A stretch of DNA of 64,000 nucleotides from Liolophura sinensis (taxonomy: Eukaryota; Mollusca; Polyplacophora; Chitonida; Chitonidae). This document shows positions 56,982-64,000 of this stretch, piece by piece; position 1 is the first letter of the stretch, and each line of letters starts with the position of its first letter. The notes beneath the pieces are model-generated. The model saw nothing but the letters and a program-made list of their open reading frames with translations, searched no databases and had not been told where the DNA came from. Position numbers and translations under genes: made by a program. The stretch spans positions 8,382,017 to 8,446,016 of the forward strand of contig NC_088307.1 of assembly GCF_032854445.1 (NCBI RefSeq). Reading direction: 5' to 3'.

Positions 56982-57127
56982 GCCGTACATGGGGAGGTCG
57001 GGCAGCAACCTGTGGATGGTCGTTGGTTTTCACTGGGCCCTGCTCGGTTTCCTCCTACCATAATGCTGATCGCCGTCATATCAGTGAAATATTCTTGTAC
57101 CGCGTAAAACACCAATCAAATAAATCT
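56982..57127 (+). mobile_element. SINE family 1, 3' fragment
   Basis: It has GGCAGCAACCTGTGGATGGT, TTTCCTCCTACCATAATGCT, GTGAAATATTCTTG and the tail AACACCAATCAAATAAATC. Confidence 0.85.
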
Positions 57128-57129
57128 TA

Positions 57130-58200
57130 ACAGTCAGAAACAGAAATACATGTTCAATCAAGATGTACCATGAATCTAATGGTTATTGCTATATGTGATG
57201 ACTGCAATCTGAATATGTTTAATTGCATATACTTCAAAAAATAGTTGAAAAAAGAACCTACATGTATATGGTAGACAAACAGGAGTTACTGTTTATTTGT
57301 CAAAGAGTGAATTACATAAAATACCAGCTTACTGCTGTTGATAGACAACACACCGGATCATCCTAATAAAGAAGTCCTTCAACTCCAGTGTTAAGATGAA
57401 AAAAACAACATATATTGTGCGACAAAAATGAGCACAACTGCCACTGTTTTCAACAGGCTTCTGTCTTGGTGGTAGATTCAAAAATTGGACAGAATTTAGG
57501 AATTCATTCTCTAGATAATTAGGTCATGGACAAAAGAACTTGCAGGATTATAACAACATCCAAAATTAGTTGACAAAAGGTATAAAACACCATTTGTGAA
57601 TTAATAAAGCATGAGAATTTAAAATTGCATAAATTTGCCATTAATATTTCACAAACATTTAATACCTTAATTCTTGTCAGTGTCATCATATGGAGGGTCA
57701 AATAGATCTGTATGCATGTATATAAACCTCCTTCATGTTAGGAAGCACGAAATACAAAAAAATACTGATACAACCAATTCTACTGTAGACATTCCAGTTG
57801 AGGTAAATCCTTGTCAGATATACATCATTAAATGTACATGTATGTATGTATGTGCATATATACTTCAAATATGTATATCAAAAACTTACATGTAATAACA
57901 AACATATATATGCATCATAATAAACTAATGTAAAATACAATGCTTAATATATAACATGTATACAGAAGAGTATTCAGAAAGTGTATGTGTAGAGCATGTA
58001 ACATCAGGTATAAATATAAAGTACCGTGTATATACCTATATATTTATCTCACAAATAGTCATGAAAATAGTGTCTGGGGGACATTTTCACAAAAATGTGT
58101 TAACTTCATTTCTTTTGTTTCTGAATAATGCTTTGCCATCAAGCAATATACCTAAAGATACATATAAAGTCAAAAAGGCAAAATATTGGGTGATATTGAA
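57130..58200. other. Intergenic, AT-rich, nothing recognised
   Basis: Many ATGTA/TACAT words and AT runs occur here, with no exon or repeat family. Confidence 0.45.
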
Positions 58201-58207
58201 GTCTCTA

Positions 58208-58279
58208 TTTTCCAGAGATACATGTACACACTTTTCCAGAGATACATGTACACACTTTTCCAGAGATACATGTACACTG
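58208..58279 (+). repeat. 24-bp tandem repeat, 3 copies
   Basis: TTTTCCAGAGATACATGTAC followed by ACAC recurs three times and includes the palindrome TACATGTA. Confidence 0.85.
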
Positions 58280-58311
58280 GATAATTCCATAAGGCACATG
58301 TACATTCACTC

Positions 58312-58470
58312 ATTCCTCAACCTTTTCACTTTGACAGAACAACAGTAAGTGAGATTTATGCACCTTTTCACTGAGTTTTTGAGACCAATCTACATTGGTT
58401 GGGTTGACCAATTTCAAGGCTTCAGAGAAAGAATAATTTTATCAGTCAACAGAGAAAAACGTCCTCAGAA
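58312..58470 (+). mobile_element. MITE copy, TTCAACCTTTT family, partial
   Basis: It starts ATTCCTCAACCTTTTCAC. GAGACCAATCTACATTGGTT, GGGTTGACCAATTTCAAGGC and TCAGTCAACAGAGAAAAACG match the other copies. The right end is lost. Confidence 0.65.
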
Positions 58471-58893
58471 TAATCTTGGCCAGCCAAGGGCACGGCTGCA
58501 GCCAAATGAGCCAACAAGTACCATGTGGCCAATCCTTAAGTCAAAATGTAAAACCTTTTCACAGTGCTTAGTTGTTTTTTTTTGAAATTTTGAGTATGAA
58601 ATTTTGTTGTTTGTCTGAAAATAAAATTAATTTAATTTCTAAGGGCACAATATTAACCTGTAAAACCGTATTTCAAATTTTGATGAAGTCACACAGCTTT
58701 GTGGAATCAACCCCTGGCGTATAGGGTATAAAGCAAGAAACCATTATCCTTAGTATTTGATTAATATTCAGTCGCCATACTAACTGCATGGTAACACAAT
58801 TGTGAACTTTCTGGACTTCTCAGAGAAATACCAATACTATGACAGGTATGTAAAAAACATTTCTGAGACAAATTAGTTCTCTCTGAAGAAGAT

Positions 58894-61800
58894 TTATTTA
58901 GTCATGTTCTTTATTGCTTCACATAAACGCTGGACGCCTGGCCAGATCTGATCTTCTTGGCAAACGCTGATGGACAGGCGGAAAGCGTTGCGACACTTTT
59001 CATCTGAAGAACACCTACAACAACAACAAGAGTAGATTACAGTATAGGCTAAAAGAGGTTTTGATCCTGCCAAATGTTTAACTATCATTTGTCTTGTATT
59101 GAATATGTACACATTTTTGTACTAAAAATGCATCAAAATCTGTTAAGGGTGTATCTTGGTTAAATAAATGCAATGTTCTGATTAGTTTTCTGAATTGGTG
59201 AGTTAGTACACAAACTGGATGGAGAGCAGACAAATAGCAGAGTACAGGTCATGCCTCAGAGTTAATCACTCTTCTGACCTCATCTGGCACCAAATTAGAA
59301 ATCTTTTCCATTTGTGACTTGGAGATCTTTGCCAGTGGTCAAGTTCAAACTGTGTGTCAAACTGACTGGAATGAAGGCGATTTCCTACGACCTCAAGAGC
59401 GCTCTTAACTGCTTCTATCCACCAATATCAAATTAGATTGGTTAGCAATCTCAGATATTCACTTGGGAGGTATCTCTTAACAAGTCTAGGAAATCCACTT
59501 GGGAGAAATATCTATGAACAGCTGGGGAGGGATCTCTAAAAGTAACTGGGTAAAAATAACAGAGATTCAATGGGGAGAAATATTGAAGATTTGTTGAGAG
59601 GCAAGATCAGAATCACTGAAGAGGTATCTCTGAGAATAACTTGGAAGGAACTAAGGAGGTATTTCTGAGTATATCTGTGGAGAAATATCAGATTTCCTGA
59701 TGTGGTATCTCTAAAGAATAACCGAGGAGATATATCAGAGATTCACTGATGTGGTATCTCTAAAGAATAACCGAGGAGATATATCAGAGATTCACTGAGG
59801 AGGTTTCTCTAAAGAATAACCGAGGAAGAATATCAGAGATTCACTGAGGAGGTTTCCCTAAAGAATAACCAAGGAGATATATCAGAGATTCACTGAGGAG
59901 GTTTCCCTAAAGAATAACTGAGGAGATATATCACAGATTCACTGACATGGTATCTCTAAAGAACAAGCAAGGAGGAATATTAGATATTCACTGAGGAGAT
60001 TTCTGTAAAAAATAATTGAGGAGGAATATCAGAGATTCACTGACATGGTATCTCAAAAGAATAACCGAGGAGGAATATCAGAGATTCACTGACGTATCTC
60101 TTTAGAATAAGTGAGGAGGAATATCAGAAATCCCCTCAGGAGGTATCTGTAAGGATAACTGGGGAGGAATCTTGGAGATTCCCAGTCTCAGAGATTCAAT
60201 GATGTATCTCTTTAGAATAAGTGAGGAGGAATATCAGAAATCCCCTCAGAAGGTATCTGTAAGAATAACTGGGGAGGAGGTATTTCTGAAATTAACTCAG
60301 GGAGAATATCAGAGATTCACTGAGGAGGTACCTCTATGAATAACTGGGGAGGAATCTTGGAAATTTCCTCAGGAGGTATCTCTAAGAATAACTAGAGAGG
60401 ACGTATTTCTGAGAATAACTTAGGAAGAATATCAGAAATTCACTGAGGAGGTATCTCTAAGAATAACTGGGGAGGAATCTAGGAGATTCCCTCAGGCGGT
60501 ATCTCTAAGAATAACTGGGAAGGAATCTAGGAGATTCCCTCAGGCGGTATCTCTAAGAATAACTGGGGAGGAATCTAGGAGATTCCCTCAGGCGGTATCT
60601 CTAAGAATAACTAGAGAGGACGTATTTCTGAGAATAACTTAGGAAGAATATCAGAAATTCACTGAGGAGGTATCTCTAAGAATAACTGGGGAGGAATCTA
60701 GGAGATTCCCTCAGGCGGTATCTCTAAGAATAATTAGAGAGGAGGTATTTCTGAGAAGAACTCAGGCAGAATATCAGAGATTCACTGAGGAGGTATCTCT
60801 AAGAATAACTAGGGAGGAATCTAGGAGATTCCCTCACTAGGCATCTCTTAGAATAACTAGAGAGGACATATTTCTGAGAATAACTTAGGAAGAATATCAG
60901 AAATTCACTGAGGAGGTATCACTAAGAATAACTGGGGAGGAATCTAGGAGATTCCCTCAGGCGGTATCTCTAAGAATAACTGGGGAGGAATCTTGGTGAT
61001 TAAGACGGGCGATATCTGAGTATTTGCCTCACACCATAGGGAGAAACAAAAGTTTTATCCAGCATCAAGCCTAAGATAGCACTCTTGCTATATTGCTTCA
61101 TTTTATGCTCAGCAAAAATGGATAGGCTAAGTACAAATCAATCTCGTGTCAGTATACAATGGCTGAGAGAGGTATCCTGTATGGTATATCACACGGCATT
61201 CCAGAGAGTTGACATTACAACATGTCAAAACCATAACAAAACCATTGTAAATGATACATCTGTGACCAAATAATGTTGAAAGTGACATTAATCCTCAAGA
61301 AGACAACCACACAAGTCATTTTGTTGTATAGCAAGAGTCATGCAAAGTTTTGTTACCACATTTTCTAAAAGTTGACCTAGAGTCTGATTTGAACTCTAAG
61401 CCTGAGAGCTGAAGGAGCACCGTACCTTATTCCTTCCAGGAAATCCACATCAGATCCATTCAACACATTGGTCCTCAGAACCTCAGCATCTAAATTCTCA
61501 GGCAGCATAACCCAGACAAAATAACCTCCCTGACAGAAGAGTGAATTAATCAAAGAATAAAAAATACCGAATACAGCAGATCCCAGTTCCACACAGCCAT
61601 CAAAAAAACGAAATTAATCGCAAACTGATATAGTTTTTGCTGGAGCTAGTTATTTTGTTTTCTTTCACTTGGAGTAAAAATGGCTGATACAATGTAGACT
61701 TTCAACAATATTAATTTTTTTTTTAATATCGTAAGTTTTTTTTTCTGCTGCTCGCATTTTTTGCCCAATCATGCTGAAATGCATTTTACCCACTTTCCAC

Positions 61801-63487
61801 TTACATGCCAAAGCTTTCAATATTCCCTGTTTTCCGTCAGTTGATTAAACTGAAATGGAACCTGGCAAATGGTTTACTCTGGGTGTTTTCCACCCATAAA
61901 TCAGAATGCTGTCATATTAAGTGAAAAATTTTCAAGAAAGGCATTTAATAACAATTAAACGAATAAATAAATAAATAAACAGTTTTTGCAAGATATATTA
62001 TATATTTTACCTGCATTATTTATGTTTGATGAGGCTGAGTATATATTAAGTAATCTACAATCTTACCTTTGAATACGTATACACTTCACAATTTTCAGGT
62101 AAAAATTTTTTTAATGCTTCATGCAGGTGTTCCATACGTCGCTGAAATGTAGAAATACAGGTACACTACACCTACATGCATTAATTACTATTGAAAGAGA
62201 AAATAAAGCCAGATTAATGGTTTCCCTGAAGGTCAGTTTGACCAATACATCTCCTGCAGGGAATTTTATTATGTTATGCTGACAGATTGGTTATCGCCAC
62301 ACTAAATAATATTTCATTATCAATGCATCAAATTTTGGGTTTCGACAAGAGAAACTTTCATACTTTCATATTATTTGCATATAGGTCATCGAAAAATGGT
62401 GATGGACAGCTTTGCAAATCAAAAGGAAGCCTACACCATTCAGCTAGAGGAAGCAACGGCTTCCCACTAACATTACAGGCTTTCAAAGGAAATCTAAGTC
62501 TGAAGTTAGGTAAGAGCACGCTGTAAAGTACGAAACATTCATAAAAATATCAGGTAAGTCCAAAAGGGCAGACAAGCAGAAGCGTTAAGCTAATGACCTT
62601 GAGAAGTGTCCTTAGACGTCTCATATTCGCTGTTTCTAGGCCGAGTCTGAGGGCTTCAGCCATGATTCGTGCTGTGTACTGATTGACACATCCGCCGCTC
62701 CGCAACACGAAACTGAAACACAACAATTAGACAGGCATAATATCTATGACTGAACAGACAAACACACGAACAAAAACATCCGATACCACAATACAACACA
62801 TAATACAGGCCTTTTTAAGTAGCTGTCAGCAGAATTATGACCTTCGAAAATTGAATTCACTGGGTTTTTTTTTTTAAATGAATGCAGTTTAAATGTTTAG
62901 GTTCTTCGATGGACCATATTCATGATGCTGATGCCAATCAAGTGACAATAATGTTTCTGGTTATATTTTTATTAGGTGTAATTAATTTCTATGCGAAACT
63001 CTAGTGCCACTGAAAAGTTGGAGGGTCAAACAAGTAACAGGCTAGTTGTTTGAAAAGCTCTTAATTACAATAGTTAGAATCCATATAAAACACAGTTTCA
63101 TCAATGAGCAACATAAAAGTAGGCCAATTTGTTTAGAAGCAAAACGGGCGATATAAAAGTGGGCTAACCTGTTTAATGACATCTTATCAAATGGGCAACA
63201 TGGAAGTATACACAGGTCTAACTCTTTAAAAGCAACCTGAAGGTTTGTCAATAAAAATAATTAGGTCAACCTGTTTGAAAGCAGCTTAATGACTGGGCAA
63301 AATGAAAGGCAATCAACCTTTTTCAAACCATCTTTCTGATTGGCAAATATTAAAGAAGGCCTACCAGTTTAAAATCAGCTTCATGACTGGCGGTGAAGTC
63401 TCTATCCATCCAAGTCGCAAACCAGGGCCAAAGATTTTGGTAAAGGTGCAATTTGATACAACACTGCCGCAAAAGTCTGTGTCTGAG
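58894..63487 (-). CDS. PLP-dependent class I/II aminotransferase, C-terminal five exons (5' end outside window)
   Basis: Minus-strand exons 63487-63365, 62712-62598, 62141-62067, 61529-61426 and 59014-58894 join in phase to encode about 178 residues ending in TAA. The first visible exon carries FTKIFGPGLRLGWIE. This is the fold-type I S/T-F-S/T-K box, whose lysine binds PLP, with the phosphate-binding arginine in PGLR. Next comes VLRSGGCVNQYTARIMAEAL, where related proteins have an SGG-x-N box. Then come KGGYFVWVMLPE, VDFLEGIRC and NAFRLSISV, which includes the arginine expected to hold the substrate carboxylate. This pattern fits the YER152C/2-aminoadipate-transaminase-like branch, but the substrate cannot be named. 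The N-terminal half must lie beyond 64000. AATAAA overlaps the stop codon. The last intron holds a 1.5-kb minisatellite. Confidence 0.88.
59465..60995 (+). repeat. 48-bp-based minisatellite in the last aminotransferase intron
   Basis: GGAGATTCCCTCAGGCGGTA and TCTCTAAGAATAACTGGGGA recur at 48 bp near 60480-60600. Elsewhere variants carry AATATCAGAGATTCACTGAG and GAGGTATTTCTGAG. Blocks of several units repeat together (60390-60480 resembles 60600-60690 and 60850-60940), so there is higher-order structure. Degeneracy grows toward 59465. Confidence 0.88.
61866..61982 (+). mobile_element. Degenerate SINE 3' end
   Basis: ATGGTTTACTCTGGGTGTTT, CACCCATAAATCAGAATGCT, AAGTGAAAAATTTTCAAG and (AAAT)n resemble the family 2 tail. 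It lies in an aminotransferase intron. Confidence 0.55.
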
Positions 63488-64000
63488 CTGCAAAGGAAAT
63501 TGTCAGAATATTTCACTTTACGCTATTCACCAGCAAGCCTTGGTGAAACACCTGCTTTCGCTAGGCAATAGACACATACACGGGCACTGATATTAGATAG
63601 AGGAAGTTGGGATCAAATATGAAATCTCAATGGTCAACTGACTGCTGTCTAAGATAACTGAGCCAGCATAAGCAATGCTTGACGGCCTCACATTTTACTT
63701 TTAATGAAGTAATTCTATGGTAAATATTCCCAATTCAACATACACCGTACGGTAAGACAAAGTGTAATTCACAAACATTTCTTTTTCCCAACAAACAGAA
63801 AACTTTACTGGCTTAAATCCAGCTGGCTGGAATGATACACGTTCTCCGATGTAAGACTTGCATATAAACGTCAAGCTCATAGTAAAGCGGAATGAATGAC
63901 ACTTCAATGAATATTCACAAACCAGTGTACATTAAGGATTTTTAAGGTCCGCTCTAAAACAGAATGGAGCTGTTAACCAATAAACATTCCAGTAACATGA
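63488..64000. other. Upstream intron of the aminotransferase, nothing further recognised
   Basis: The acceptor CAATTTCCTTTGCAG on the minus strand opens the exon at 63487. No preceding aminotransferase exon (the expected DEVY-type segment) could be found before the window end. Confidence 0.5.

Noticed and set aside
63302-63571. Plus-strand 89-residue open frame
   Set aside because: It is antisense to the real aminotransferase exon 63487-63365, which carries the PLP-lysine motif.
63701-63907. Minus-strand segment SYIGERVSFQPAGFKP as an upstream aminotransferase exon
   Set aside because: It has no similarity to the expected part of the family and no fitting splice phases.

Overview
The window is animal nuclear DNA. 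It is AT-rich, its genes are split by long introns, and it is full of SINEs, small inverted-repeat elements and minisatellites. Several dispersed repeats share a 3' tail around GTGAAATATTCTTGAGTACG followed by AAATAAATAA. I associate this SINE tail with molluscs and other lophotrochozoans, so the source is probably a marine lophotrochozoan. The species cannot be fixed from the sequence.

Three protein-coding genes can be assembled exon by exon with matching splice phases. (1) 365-6582, plus strand: a complete seven-exon FAM166/CIMIP2-family ciliary microtubule inner protein of 305 residues. (2) 14592-49193, plus strand: a complete eleven-exon SLC7 light-chain amino-acid transporter of the LAT/y+LAT subfamily, 497 residues. 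It keeps the cysteine that pairs with the SLC3A2 heavy chain. (3) 63487-58894, minus strand: the C-terminal five exons of a PLP-dependent class I/II aminotransferase whose 5' end lies beyond the window. Genes 2 and 3 are convergent, with about 9.7 kb of repeat-rich DNA between them. The transporter and the aminotransferase both handle amino acids, but nothing here shows a functional link.

Layout: 1-364 promoter and 5' UTR of gene 1; 365-6582 gene 1; 6583-14591 intergenic (3' UTR, a duplicated repeat module, a minisatellite, a SINE, then the transporter promoter with two CACGTG boxes); 14592-49193 gene 2, with 14.4-kb and 9.0-kb first and second introns carrying most of the mobile elements; 49194-58893 intergenic minisatellites and SINE/MITE copies; 58894-63487 gene 3, with a 1.5-kb minisatellite in its last intron; 63488-64000 further upstream intron, nothing recognised.

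The most unusual feature is a set of minisatellites whose repeat unit includes an exon-intron junction. The best case is 42 head-to-tail 64-bp units just upstream of transporter exon 7. Each unit carries a copy of the 3' splice site and the first 16 exon bases. A 62-bp array starts exactly at the exon-6 donor of the FAM166 gene, and a 26-bp array starts just past the exon-2 donor of the transporter. No CRISPR array, operon, viral element or reverse-transcriptase coding sequence was seen.
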